In this document: one piece after another, positions 8,986 to 16,926 of the stretch
How the letters are laid out: each line of letters starts with the position of its first letter
Position numbering within the stretch: the stretch's first letter is position 1
NCBI RefSeq assembly: GCF_007859655.1
Contig: NZ_CP042304.1
Span: 3,908,501-3,972,500, forward strand
Length of the DNA: 64,000 nucleotides
DNA from: Devosia ginsengisoli
GTDB lineage: Bacteria; Pseudomonadota; Alphaproteobacteria; Rhizobiales; Devosiaceae
Direction of reading: 5' to 3'
Translations under genes and position numbers: made by a program
Notes under the pieces: generated by a model
What the model was told of the DNA's origin: nothing
What the model saw: the letters and a program-made list of their open reading frames with translations, nothing else
Databases searched by the model: none

Positions 8986-9003
8986 AATGTAGACGTGTAC
9001 ATT
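8986..9003. promoter_or_regulatory. LacI-type operator
   Basis: An 18-bp near-perfect palindrome, AATGTAGACGTGTACATT, with the central CG typical of LacI-family sites and only one mismatched pair. It lies between the Gfo/Idh/MocA gene (start 8954) and the divergent thuA-like gene (start 9051), so it could control both directions through the LacI regulator at 6934-7941. Confidence 0.75.
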
Positions 9004-9050
9004 ATTGCCCGTCAAGGTCGCCAAATGGCGCCGAACCGAGGGAGAGAGAC

Positions 9051-9779
9051 GTGACCATCCGCGTGACCATCTGGAATGAAGGCCGCCACGAAAAGCGCGA
9101 TGCGCCGGTGGCGAAAATCTACCCCGATGGCATGGATGGCGCGATCGCTGCCGGTCTTGGGGATCGCGACTTCTCCATCGAGCGGCGCTCTCTCGACGAT
9201 CCCGAACAGGGGCTGACCCAGGAATTGCTGGATCGCACCGATGTGCTGACCTGGTGGGGTCATGTGGCCCATGACGAGGTGAAGGACGAATATATCGACC
9301 GGGTGCAGCAGCGCATCTTGGCCGGCATGGGGCTGGTCGTGCTGCATTCGGGGCATCATTCCAAGATGTTCCGCCGCATGATGGGCACCAATTGCAACCT
9401 GGCCTGGCGCGAATTGCCCGAGGGCGATCTGGAGCGGGTCTGGGTGACCAACCCGAACCATCCGATTGCCGAAGGCGTGCCGCCCTTCTTTGAAATTCCG
9501 CAGTCGGAAATGTATGGCGAGCCCTTCGACATTCCGGCCGCCGACGAGATCATCTTCATGAGCTGGTACAAGGGCGGCGAAGTGTTCCGCTCGGGCCTGA
9601 CCTTCTATCGCGGGCTGGGCCGCATCTTCTATTTCTCGCCCGGCCACGAGACCTTCCCGATCTACCACAATCCCATGGTGCAGCATGTGATCGGCAACGG
9701 TATCGAATGGGCCATGCGACCTCATTCCGGTGCGCGCAAGCTCGACAATTGGCATCGCAAGGAGCCGATCCACCGCTAG
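9051..9779 (+). CDS. ThuA-like (trehalose utilisation) protein
   Basis: A 242-residue protein of the ThuA-like glutamine-amidotransferase fold. Visible features are VTIWNEGRHE at the N-terminus, WWGHVAHDEV, VVLHSGHHS in the position of the class-I amidotransferase nucleophile elbow (Ser, no Cys) and SPGHETFP near the C-terminus. The GTG start at 9051 has GGGAGAG about 6 bases upstream. ThuA proteins in rhizobia take part in trehalose and sucrose-type disaccharide breakdown through 3-keto intermediates; the divergent Gfo/Idh/MocA gene is the matching ThuB-like partner. Substrate is inferred from family only. Confidence 0.85.
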   Translation: MTIRVTIWNEGRHEKRDAPVAKIYPDGMDGAIAAGLGDRDFSIERRSLDDPEQGLTQELLDRTDVLTWWGHVAHDEVKDEYIDRVQQRILAGMGLVVLHSGHHSKMFRRMMGTNCNLAWRELPEGDLERVWVTNPNHPIAEGVPPFFEIPQSEMYGEPFDIPAADEIIFMSWYKGGEVFRSGLTFYRGLGRIFYFSPGHETFPIYHNPMVQHVIGNGIEWAMRPHSGARKLDNWHRKEPIHR

Positions 9780-9781
9780 GA

Positions 9782-10852
9782 CTAGGGCACGCCGTCTGGC
9801 GCCAGCGCGCAGGCGGGGGCGTTTTCGTCCCAGACGATCTCGATGGTGGAATGGGTGATGCCGTAGTCGGCGTTCAGCGCCTGCTTGACCCCCTGTGTCA
9901 CCGCACCGGCATCGGCGCCGGGTGTCAGCACGATTTCCAGCGTCGCCACGGGTTTACCCGAGGTGATGGACCAGACGTGGACATGCCGGACGGCGGCAAG
10001 GCCAGGCACCTTGGCCACCAGTGCCTTGCTCAAATCCTCGACCACCACATTGCCCGGCGTGCCCTCCATCAGGATATGCAGCGAGCCGCGGAACAGCTTC
10101 CAGGCGCTGCGCAGCACCAGCAGGCTGACAAATACCGACAGGATCGGATCGATCGGCATCCAGCCGGTGACCCAGATGGTGACGGCGGCGACGATGGCCG
10201 CGACCGAGCCCAGCAGGTCGCCCAGCACATGCACCATGGCGCCGCGGATGTTGACGTGTTCCTTGTCGCCGCGCGATAGCACGAGGAAGACGGTGATGTT
10301 GACCACGAGGCCCAGCACGGCGACGATGAACATGGGCCCGGCCAGCACTTCATGCGGCGTCATGAAACGCTGGATGGCCTCGTAGATGATCCAGCCGACC
10401 AGGGCGAACAGCGTGACGGCATTGATGAGTCCGGCCACCACTTCGAGCCGCATATAGCCGAAGGTGCGCTTGCCATCCGACGCACGGCGGCCGAAGCGGA
10501 AGGCGGCCCAGGCCAGCAGCAAAGCGGCCGCATCGGTCAGCATGTGCCCGGCATCGGCGATCAGCGCCAGCGAGCCGGAGAGCAGGCCGGCCACGACTTC
10601 CGCCAGCATGAAGCTGGCCGTCAGCAGGAAGCCGATCAGCACGACACGCTCATTGCCGGCACTCACCGTTGGTGCGTGGCTGTGGCCTGCATGGTCGTGG
10701 TCCGAATGATCGTGCCCGGCATGGTCGTGCCCCGTATGGTCATGGCCGTCGTGATGCTCATGCTCCGCATGATCGGGATCGGCATGCTCATGGCCGGCAT
10801 GATCGTGCCCATGGGCCATGGGACCCTGTTCCTTGCTGCCGTTAGCCATCAT
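9782..10852 (-). CDS. Cation diffusion facilitator metal exporter
   Basis: A 356-residue CDF/CzcD-type metal/proton antiporter of the inner membrane. The first 60 residues are a His/Asp-rich metal-binding tail (repeated HDHAGHEH-like units). Then come six membrane helices carrying the paired metal sites DAGHMLTD (TM2) and HVLGDLLGS (TM5), and a cytoplasmic C-terminal domain (HVHVWSITSG). The start has GGAG about 5 bases upstream. An ArsR/SmtB palindrome lies 20 bases upstream, so expression is probably induced by Zn, Cd or Co. The divergence from CzcD in the tail suggests zinc or cobalt. Confidence 0.93.
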   Translation of the reverse strand: MMANGSKEQGPMAHGHDHAGHEHADPDHAEHEHHDGHDHTGHDHAGHDHSDHDHAGHSHAPTVSAGNERVVLIGFLLTASFMLAEVVAGLLSGSLALIADAGHMLTDAAALLLAWAAFRFGRRASDGKRTFGYMRLEVVAGLINAVTLFALVGWIIYEAIQRFMTPHEVLAGPMFIVAVLGLVVNITVFLVLSRGDKEHVNIRGAMVHVLGDLLGSVAAIVAAVTIWVTGWMPIDPILSVFVSLLVLRSAWKLFRGSLHILMEGTPGNVVVEDLSKALVAKVPGLAAVRHVHVWSITSGKPVATLEIVLTPGADAGAVTQGVKQALNADYGITHSTIEIVWDENAPACALAPDGVP

Positions 10853-10872
10853 TCAGCTCCTCGAAATTCCTT

Positions 10873-10894
10873 CATATGAATACATGTTCATATG
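10873..10894. promoter_or_regulatory. ArsR/SmtB-type metal operator
   Basis: A near-perfect palindrome with arms CATATGAATA (10873-10882) and TGTTCATATG (10885-10894) around CA. It matches the classic 12-2-12 metal-regulator site with ATGAAxA...TxTTCAT halves. It lies between the arsR-like gene and the CDF exporter it should control. Confidence 0.8.
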
Positions 10895-10929
10895 TGCAGA
10901 TCAAGGCAAAAGCGATGGCGCCCCTGCGG

Positions 10930-11242
10930 TCAGGTGTCGCTGTCCTCGCTGTGGTCTTCCATCGCATGCTCGATCATGTCGGCCAGCATATGGGCGATAT
11001 GCTCGTCGGCCGTCTCGTAGAACACCTGTTTGTTGCGCCGCGTTCCCCGCACCAGCCGCGCCGCGCAGCAGGCGCAGATGGTGGCTGACCAGTGAGGGCG
11101 AAGCGTTGACGGCCTTGGCGATGTCGCCCACCGCGATGGGCTCGGAAAGACAGGCCAGCAGCACGCGCAGCCGCGTCGGATCGCCCAGCAGGCGATAGGT
11201 TTCGGCAATCACGGATATCTGGGCGTCGCTGGGTGTGCTCAA
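10930..11242 (-). pseudogene. ArsR/SmtB-family metal regulator, frameshifted
   Basis: The N-terminal part (winged helix; YRLLGDPTRLRVLL, SPSLVSHHLRLLRG) is in one frame and the C-terminal part (RLVRGTRRNKQVFYETADEHIAHML...) in another. The break is at 11052-11065 inside a CGCGGCGCGG stretch; restoring one CG pair would join the two into a normal ArsR protein of about 104 residues. The C-terminal DEHIAHMLADMIEHAMEDH keeps the His/Asp metal ligands of the alpha-5 site. No ATG is in frame; TTG 11242 is the best start but weak. It may be a sequencing error or a true loss that would make the CDF gene constitutive. Confidence 0.75.
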
Positions 11243-11361
11243 GGCGATGACTCGATGGGCTTGCTGAACCAAGAGGTAAGGCGCTTCGGGGCGAGGCGCC
11301 AGAGGGTGGCTCCATTCGCCCCGCCGTGCCAAGCTGGCGAAAAGACGAGGAGGAGTCGACC

Positions 11362-12351
11362 ATGAGTTTCCGCGCATTGCTGACCGACCGGGATGCCGAG
11401 GGCAAGGTGACATCGGCGGTCGAGGTGCTGGACGATGCGCGCCTGCCCGAGGGCAATGTGACGGTCGATATCGACTGGGCGGGGCTCAACTACAAGGATG
11501 GCCTCTGCCTCACCGGCGGGGGTGGGCTGGTGCGGACCTATCCGCATGTCGGCGGCATCGACTTTGCCGGTACGGTGCGCGACAGCGACGATATCCGCTA
11601 CAAGGCGGGCGACATGGTGGTGCTGACCGGCTGGCGCGTCGGCGAGACCCATTGGGGCGGCTATAGCGAGCGGGCCCGCGTCAATGCCGATTGGCTGGTG
11701 CCGCTGCCGCAAGGACTGACGACGCGTGATGCCATGATCGTCGGCACGGCGGGGCTGACCGCCATGCTCGCCATCGACCGGCTGGAAGCGGCGGGCCTGA
11801 ATCCGGAAGCGGGCGAAGTCCTGGTGACCGGCGCGGCCGGCGGCGTCGGCACGATTGCGACATCCATGTTGGCAAAGCTTGGCTATCAGGTCGCGGCTTT
11901 GTCGGGACGCCCTCAGCATGCCGAGGCGCTCAAGACGCTGGGGGCGGCGGGCGTGATCGACCGCGCGGAGTTCTTGGCCCAGCCCGACAAACCATTGGAA
12001 TCGGCACGCTGGGCGGCGGTGATCGACAATGTCGGTGGCAAGGTGCTGGGCAAGGTTCTCAAGCAGGTAAAATATGGGGGCTCCGTCGCCAGTATTGGTA
12101 ATGCCGGAGGTATCGAGCTTTCGACCAATGTATTGCCGTTCATCCTGCGGGGGATAAGTTTGTTCGGTATCGACAGCGTGATGCAGCCGTACAGCACGCG
12201 CGTCGCGGCGTGGGCGCGGATATCAGGGACGTTCGATCTTGGCGCCTATGCCGGGCTGGTGCGCGAGGTGGGGCTGGAGGAATTGCCCGAGGCGGCGCGG
12301 GAGATATTGGCGGGTGAGGTGAAGGGCAGGGTGCTGGCGAAGGTGGGGTAG
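11362..12351 (+). CDS. acuI: Acrylyl-CoA reductase AcuI-type (YhdH family) MDR
   Basis: A 329-residue medium-chain dehydrogenase/reductase. The N-terminal GroES-like domain has DWAGLNYKDGLCLTGGG, the motif of the YhdH/AcuI group. The nucleotide loop is GAAGGVGTIA (about residue 154), and the protein lacks zinc-ligand cysteines, as expected for quinone-oxidoreductase-like MDRs. ATG 11362 follows a strong GAGGAGGAG site. AcuI reduces acrylyl-CoA to propionyl-CoA with NADPH and protects against acrylate. The gene is divergent from arsR and probably unrelated in function. The exact substrate is inferred from family similarity. Confidence 0.85.
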   Translation: MSFRALLTDRDAEGKVTSAVEVLDDARLPEGNVTVDIDWAGLNYKDGLCLTGGGGLVRTYPHVGGIDFAGTVRDSDDIRYKAGDMVVLTGWRVGETHWGGYSERARVNADWLVPLPQGLTTRDAMIVGTAGLTAMLAIDRLEAAGLNPEAGEVLVTGAAGGVGTIATSMLAKLGYQVAALSGRPQHAEALKTLGAAGVIDRAEFLAQPDKPLESARWAAVIDNVGGKVLGKVLKQVKYGGSVASIGNAGGIELSTNVLPFILRGISLFGIDSVMQPYSTRVAAWARISGTFDLGAYAGLVREVGLEELPEAAREILAGEVKGRVLAKVG

Positions 12352-12381
12352 GGCAGGGTTGTGCAAAGCCCACCGGCGCTT

Positions 12382-12454
12382 CCCGCGGACTTGATCCGCG
12401 GGTCACTCTCAGCGCAGCACAAGCGGCGAAAGACCCCCGGATCAAGTCCGGGGG
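12382..12454. repeat. REP-like inverted pair
   Basis: Two facing 23-bp units, at 12382-12404 and 12432-12454, each itself palindromic around TTGATC or GATCAA (CCGCGGACTTGATCCGCGG and CCCCGGATCAAGTCCGGGG). This is the common alphaproteobacterial intergenic palindrome type. It lies between the ends of acuI and the convergent ABC exporter gene and may help terminate both. Confidence 0.8.
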
Positions 12455-12504
12455 AGGTACGGTGGATGGGTGAGATGGTGCCCGCACGAAACTGCCCGTC
12501 CCCG

Positions 12505-14382
12505 TCACCGATACCCCGCCGCCTGCAGCTCGAACAGTTCGGCATAGCGCCCGCGTAGGGCCAACAGCTCCGCGTGCGAGCCCGATTCCAGGATCGTCCC
12601 GTTTTCCAGCACGAGGATGCGGTCCGCCATGCGCACAGTCGAGAAGCGGTGCGAGATGATGACCGCGGTCTTGCCCGCGGCGAGGCTCTTGAAGCGGGAG
12701 AACACTTCCGCTTCCGCCTTGGCGTCGAGCGCGGCCGTGGGTTCGTCGAGGATGATGAGATCGGCGTCGCGCATATAGGCGCGGGCGATGGCGACTTTCT
12801 GCCATTCGCCGCCGCTGAGGTCGCGACCCTTCTTGAACAGGCGCCCGAGCTGCTGGTCGTAGCCTTCCGGCAGCTTTTCGATCACCGCATTGGCGAGGCT
12901 CAGTTCGGCGGCATTCTCGATGCGCGCCATGTCATTCTGGTCCTCGATGCGCCCCACCCCGATATTCTCGCGGGCGGTGAGGCTGTAGCGAATGAAATCC
13001 TGGAAGATCACGCCGATATGGGCGTGGATATCGGCGACGGAGAGCTCCCTGAGGTCCACGCCATCGATGGTGATGCGGCCTTCATCCGGGTCGTAGAGCC
13101 GGGTCAGCAGCTTGACGATCGTGGTCTTGCCGGCGCCATTCTCGCCCACCAGAGCCAGGGTTTCCCCGGCATGGAGCGTGAAGCTCAGGTGGCGGATGGC
13201 CCAGCCCTCGGTATCGGGATAGCGAAAGCCCACATCCTCGAAGGTGATGCCCTGACTGATCGGCTGGGGGAAGGGCTTCGGGTTGGCCGGGGAGAGGATG
13301 GTTGGCTCGATCTCGAAGAAGCTGAACAGGTCGTCGAGATACATCGACTGGCCGGCAATCTGGGTGAAGCCGAGCAGGATTTTCTGGAACAGGCCGTTGA
13401 GCCGCAGGAACGAGCCGGAGAGGAAGGCCAGGTCGCCGATGGTGAAGTCGCCGGTCACCGTGCGCCAGACGATGAAGCCATAGGCGCCGTAATAGGTCAG
13501 CGTCGAAATGGACGAGAACAATGCGCCCCAGATGGCGCGCTGCGTCGAGAGCTTGCGGTTTTCCAGATAGATGGTGTGGGCGAGCTGGCGGAAGCGGGTG
13601 ATGAGGAAGTCGCCCAGCCCGAAGAGCTTGAGTTCCTTGGCCGTTTCGGCGCTGGCCCCGATATAGCGGATATATTCGAGCTCGCGCCGCTCGGGCGTGC
13701 GCCAGCGGCTCATGAAATAGGCCAGCGTATTGAACCGCGTTTCCCCCCAGATGGCCGGCACGAAGCTCAGCGGCAGCAGCAGGATCAGCCACGGCGCATA
13801 GACGAAGAGGCCCGCCGCCAGTGTAGCGACGGTGATGATATCCTGCGCCTGGCCGAACATCTGGCTCAGCAGCGCATTGCGGCCGGCGGCCTGCCGGCGC
13901 GCCCGCTCCAGCCGGTCCTGATATTCCGCCGATTCGAAATGCATGAGGTCGAGCCTGGCGGCATGGGCCATCAGCTCGACGCTGACCGTATTGGAATGGA
14001 GCTCGGACAGCACCGAATCGACCAGGCCCGTGGCCCGCGCCAAAAGATCCGACGCGACCACCAGCGCCAGCTCGATGGCGAGCAGGACCACTATGAGATT
14101 GAGCGTGCCGCTGTTCCACCAGTCGGCAAAGCCGGGGCCGGGCGCGGTTATGGTGGTGAGGCGCACCACTTCGTCGATGATCAGCTTGCCCACATAGAGC
14201 ATGGCGATGGGCTGCAGCGAGGCGATGAGGCGCAGCCCGATGCTGGCTGCGGTGAGCGGGCGGCTGGTGCGCCAGATTTGCGCCACCAGTCGGCCGAGAT
14301 GGCGGAGGTTCTCGATACGCTCGCGGAATGTGGGAGCCTTGTCAGGCGTGGGCGGCGGTCGGCGCCCGGGAAGGTCGGTCAT
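12505..14382 (-). CDS. ABC exporter, fused permease and ATPase
   Basis: A 625-residue half-transporter. The N-terminal membrane domain (about residues 35-340) has around six helices. The ATPase domain has Walker A GENGAGKTT (about 427), Q-loop IFQDFIRYSL, signature LSGGEWQKVAIARA, Walker B LIILDEPTAALD and the switch His in ISHRFST. It should dimerise and export a substrate from the cytoplasm; no peptidase domain or partner gene indicates peptide, lipid or drug. It ends just after the REP-like pair and its promoter region at 14383-14470 is plain. Confidence 0.9.
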   Translation of the reverse strand: MTDLPGRRPPPTPDKAPTFRERIENLRHLGRLVAQIWRTSRPLTAASIGLRLIASLQPIAMLYVGKLIIDEVVRLTTITAPGPGFADWWNSGTLNLIVVLLAIELALVVASDLLARATGLVDSVLSELHSNTVSVELMAHAARLDLMHFESAEYQDRLERARRQAAGRNALLSQMFGQAQDIITVATLAAGLFVYAPWLILLLPLSFVPAIWGETRFNTLAYFMSRWRTPERRELEYIRYIGASAETAKELKLFGLGDFLITRFRQLAHTIYLENRKLSTQRAIWGALFSSISTLTYYGAYGFIVWRTVTGDFTIGDLAFLSGSFLRLNGLFQKILLGFTQIAGQSMYLDDLFSFFEIEPTILSPANPKPFPQPISQGITFEDVGFRYPDTEGWAIRHLSFTLHAGETLALVGENGAGKTTIVKLLTRLYDPDEGRITIDGVDLRELSVADIHAHIGVIFQDFIRYSLTARENIGVGRIEDQNDMARIENAAELSLANAVIEKLPEGYDQQLGRLFKKGRDLSGGEWQKVAIARAYMRDADLIILDEPTAALDAKAEAEVFSRFKSLAAGKTAVIISHRFSTVRMADRILVLENGTILESGSHAELLALRGRYAELFELQAAGYR

Positions 14383-14470
14383 GCGACAATGATAACCGGG
14401 CGGCGGGGGAGGGGGAATAGTTCGCCACGTTAAGGTGTCGTAACAATTGCCGCCGGCGTCTCAGTCGTCT

Positions 14471-14621
14471 CCCTCCCCCTTGTGGGGAGGGATCAAGGGT
14501 GGGGGTGTCGAGCGGTCCGCACCCGCCGAGTTCGGGGCGCGTTCGCCACCCCCACCCTGCTCGATTCAACGGACTTAGCAAGCTAAGTCCTATCTCGCTT
14601 CCCTCCCCACAAGGGGGAGGG
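14471..14621. repeat. MITE-like inverted repeat, family copy 1
   Basis: A 151-bp element bounded by facing 21-bp palindromic units (CCCTCCCCCTTGTGGGGAGGG at 14471-14491 and its inverse at 14601-14621). Inside, AGGGTGGGGGTG faces CACCCCCACCCT, and a hairpin GGACTTAGCAAGCTAAGTCC lies at 14571-14590. The same unit recurs at 21604-21733. It fills the gap between the ABC exporter and the aldo/keto reductase; the remaining 14383-14470 shows nothing. Confidence 0.8.
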
Positions 14622-14641
14622 TGGACGACTGCGAAATCTAG

Positions 14642-15631
14642 CTAGTACCGCTCGAACGCCTTGGGCTTGTTGCCCATGATGGCCTCGATTTTCTCAGCCA
14701 CATCGGGGGTCATCTTGTCCTTGGACTTGAGGGCCGAGAGGTTGTCCGCGAGCTGGGCTTTCTTCGAGGCGCCGAGAATGACGGTCGAGACATACGGGTT
14801 GTCGAGGCACCAGAGCAGCGCCAGGTGATGCACCGGCAGGCCGATTTCCTTGGCGAGCTTGGCCAGTTGCCTGATTTTTTCGAGCTTGGCCTTGCCGGCT
14901 TCGCTGGTCCAATCCTTCTTGAGCCATTCATAGCCCGGCAGGTTCATGCGGCTGTCTGATGGAATGCCGTCATTGTATTTGCCGGTCAGCGCGCCCGAGG
15001 CCAGCGGCGACCAGATGGTGGTGCCCAGCCCCATGAGATCGTAGAGCGGCAGATAGTCGTGCTCGACCTTTTCGCGGGTGAACAGGTTGTATTGCGGTTG
15101 CTCCATCTGCGGGCCGATGAGGTGGTTGGTCCGGGCAAAGGCCCAGGCTTCGGTAAGCTGCTGGGCGGTCCATTCCGAGGTGCCCCAATAGAGCACCTTG
15201 CCCTGGGTGATGAGATTGTGCATCGCCCAGACGGTTTCCTCGATCGGGGTCTCGATATCGGGGCGGTGGCAGAAATAGAGGTCGAGGTAATCGACCTGCA
15301 GGCGCTTGAGCGCGGCATGGGCCGCCTCGGTGACATGCTTGCGGTTGAGACCTTTCTGCGTCGGCTTGGTGCCGCCCCAGAACACTTTGGAGGAGACGGC
15401 ATAGGAGTCGCGGCTCCAGTTGAGCTTCCTGAGCGCTGCGCCCATCAGCGTTTCGGATTCGCCGGCCTCGTAGCCCTCGGCATTGTCGAAGAAATTGACG
15501 CCTTCGTCATAGGCCAGGCCCATCAGTGCCAGGGCCTCCTTTTCGTCCACCTGCTTGGAGAAGGTGACCCAGCTGCCGAGCGACAGCTCGCTGACCTTGA
15601 GGCCGGATTTGCCCAGGCGACGATATTCCAT
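14642..15631 (-). CDS. Aldo/keto reductase, Kv-beta-like
   Basis: A 329-residue aldo/keto reductase of the potassium-channel-beta-like group. The catalytic tetrad is visible as Asp in FFDNAEGY (about residue 49), Tyr in the same motif, Lys in SSKVFWGG (about 82) and His in YFCHRPD (about 122). The C-terminal ILGASKKAQLADNL binds NADPH. Length is normal for the family. It probably reduces aldehydes or ketones in the cytoplasm; the physiological substrate is unknown. Monocistronic, preceded by a short plain region. Confidence 0.92.
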   Translation of the reverse strand: MEYRRLGKSGLKVSELSLGSWVTFSKQVDEKEALALMGLAYDEGVNFFDNAEGYEAGESETLMGAALRKLNWSRDSYAVSSKVFWGGTKPTQKGLNRKHVTEAAHAALKRLQVDYLDLYFCHRPDIETPIEETVWAMHNLITQGKVLYWGTSEWTAQQLTEAWAFARTNHLIGPQMEQPQYNLFTREKVEHDYLPLYDLMGLGTTIWSPLASGALTGKYNDGIPSDSRMNLPGYEWLKKDWTSEAGKAKLEKIRQLAKLAKEIGLPVHHLALLWCLDNPYVSTVILGASKKAQLADNLSALKSKDKMTPDVAEKIEAIMGNKPKAFERY

Positions 15632-15803
15632 GACACTGTTCCTGATGGTTTCGCGGCTCCGCGCCGCCTTGATATATCGGCAGTTGCCGATGGACTGAAC
15701 GCTAATCCCTGGCGTCCTGTCTGTAAAGCGGCGGGCCGAACGTCATTGAACCATGACGCGGGCGACCGCGTTCGAAACCCATGCACACAGCGAGGATGTG
15801 ACC

Positions 15804-16178
15804 ATGCTCAAGGATATCGACTCATCAGCCATCGTGGCGGTCAGGGATATGTCGCGCGCCAGGGACTTCTACCAGAACAAGCTCGGGCTCGAACTGACCC
15901 ACGGCGACGACAACGTTCTCTCCTTCAAAACCGGCAAGACCACGCTCAATGTCTATGTCTCCGACTTCGCCGGCACCAACAAGGCCAATGCCGTTGTCTG
16001 GGGTGTCGGTGACCAGCTCGACGCCATTGTCGCCGATCTGACGGGCAAGGGGATAAGTTTCGAGCATTATCCGGATATGGGGCTCGACTATAAGGACGGC
16101 ATCCACTCTGCAGGGAGCTTCAAGGCCGTCTGGCTGAAGGATCCCGACGGCAATATCCTGCACCTGAACAATATGTAG
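15804..16178 (+). CDS. VOC (glyoxalase-like) protein
   Basis: A 124-residue single vicinal-oxygen-chelate domain: AIVAVRDMSRARDFYQNKLGLEL opens the first beta-alpha-beta-beta-beta unit, and WLKDPDGNILHLNN closes the second with the conserved Glu position replaced by His. I chose ATG 15804, with GAGG about 9 bases upstream, over an upstream in-frame ATG. Members of this family bind metals and act as lyases, dioxygenases or resistance proteins; nothing here identifies the substrate. The stop is adjacent to the convergent HAD gene. Confidence 0.87.
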   Translation: MLKDIDSSAIVAVRDMSRARDFYQNKLGLELTHGDDNVLSFKTGKTTLNVYVSDFAGTNKANAVVWGVGDQLDAIVADLTGKGISFEHYPDMGLDYKDGIHSAGSFKAVWLKDPDGNILHLNNM

Positions 16179-16880
16179 TCAGGGCATTTCGCGCAGGAAG
16201 CGCGCCAGGTTGTCGGTGATGTGATGGACATGGGGGCCGGACGTGCGGTCCAGCTCCCAGGCCTCGACCTGTTCATGCACATAGCCGGCATCAGCCACCA
16301 CCTGCACCGTCGCCATGCCGATTTCATGCGGCACGACGAGGTTCTTTTCCAGGTCGTCGAACATCACCGCGCTGGTGGGGTCGATGCCGTGCAGCGCCAG
16401 GAACCCGTCATAGGCCGAGCGATGCGGCTTGGGCACGAAGGTCATGGCCCGGATGTCGTGGACATGCTCAAAAATGTCGGCGCCCCCCAGCCGGGTGAGG
16501 ACCGAGCGGGCATGGCCGGTATCGCCATTGGTGAGGATGAACTTGCGGCCCGGCAAAGCGCGGATGGCGTCGACCAGATCGGGATGGGCCGCGACCGGCG
16601 AATAGTCGATGGCATGAACCGTGTTGAGGAAGTGATCGGGATCGATCTCGTGCTTGAGCATGAGTCCGTTCAGCGTGGTGCCGAAGTCCCGATAATAGCT
16701 CTTCTGCAGGGCGCGGGCGGCCTCGAAATCGAGCCGCGTCACATCCATCACATAGTGGGTGATGCGGCTGTCGATCTGCGCGAAGAGATTGCATTCGCGC
16801 GGATAGAGGGTGTTGTCGAGGTCGAACACCCAATCGGTAATGTGGCTCAGGCTGCGGATGGGCGGCGTCATGTCGTTCAT
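16179..16880 (-). CDS. HAD-type pyrimidine 5'-nucleotidase
   Basis: A 233-residue HAD hydrolase. Motif I is FDLDNTLYP (nucleophile and acid/base Asp), motif II LTNGD, motif III Lys in VPKPHRSAYDG and motif IV FDDLEKN. The sequence pattern, particularly DLDNTLYP with the helical cap, matches the SDT1/PPN1-like pyrimidine 5'-nucleotidase subgroup, which dephosphorylates UMP and CMP and related compounds. Cytoplasmic. Tail-to-tail with the VOC gene with no gap. Confidence 0.88.
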   Translation of the reverse strand: MNDMTPPIRSLSHITDWVFDLDNTLYPRECNLFAQIDSRITHYVMDVTRLDFEAARALQKSYYRDFGTTLNGLMLKHEIDPDHFLNTVHAIDYSPVAAHPDLVDAIRALPGRKFILTNGDTGHARSVLTRLGGADIFEHVHDIRAMTFVPKPHRSAYDGFLALHGIDPTSAVMFDDLEKNLVVPHEIGMATVQVVADAGYVHEQVEAWELDRTSGPHVHHITDNLARFLREMP

Positions 16881-16926
16881 GGTCGTCTCAGTATAGCGCA
16901 GCTTCCTGAATGATTCACGTCAAGCG

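Noticed and set aside
12574..14433. A 619-residue frame antisense to the ABC exporter
   Set aside because: The minus strand has all ABC ATPase motifs; the antisense frame has none and exists because of GC-rich third positions.
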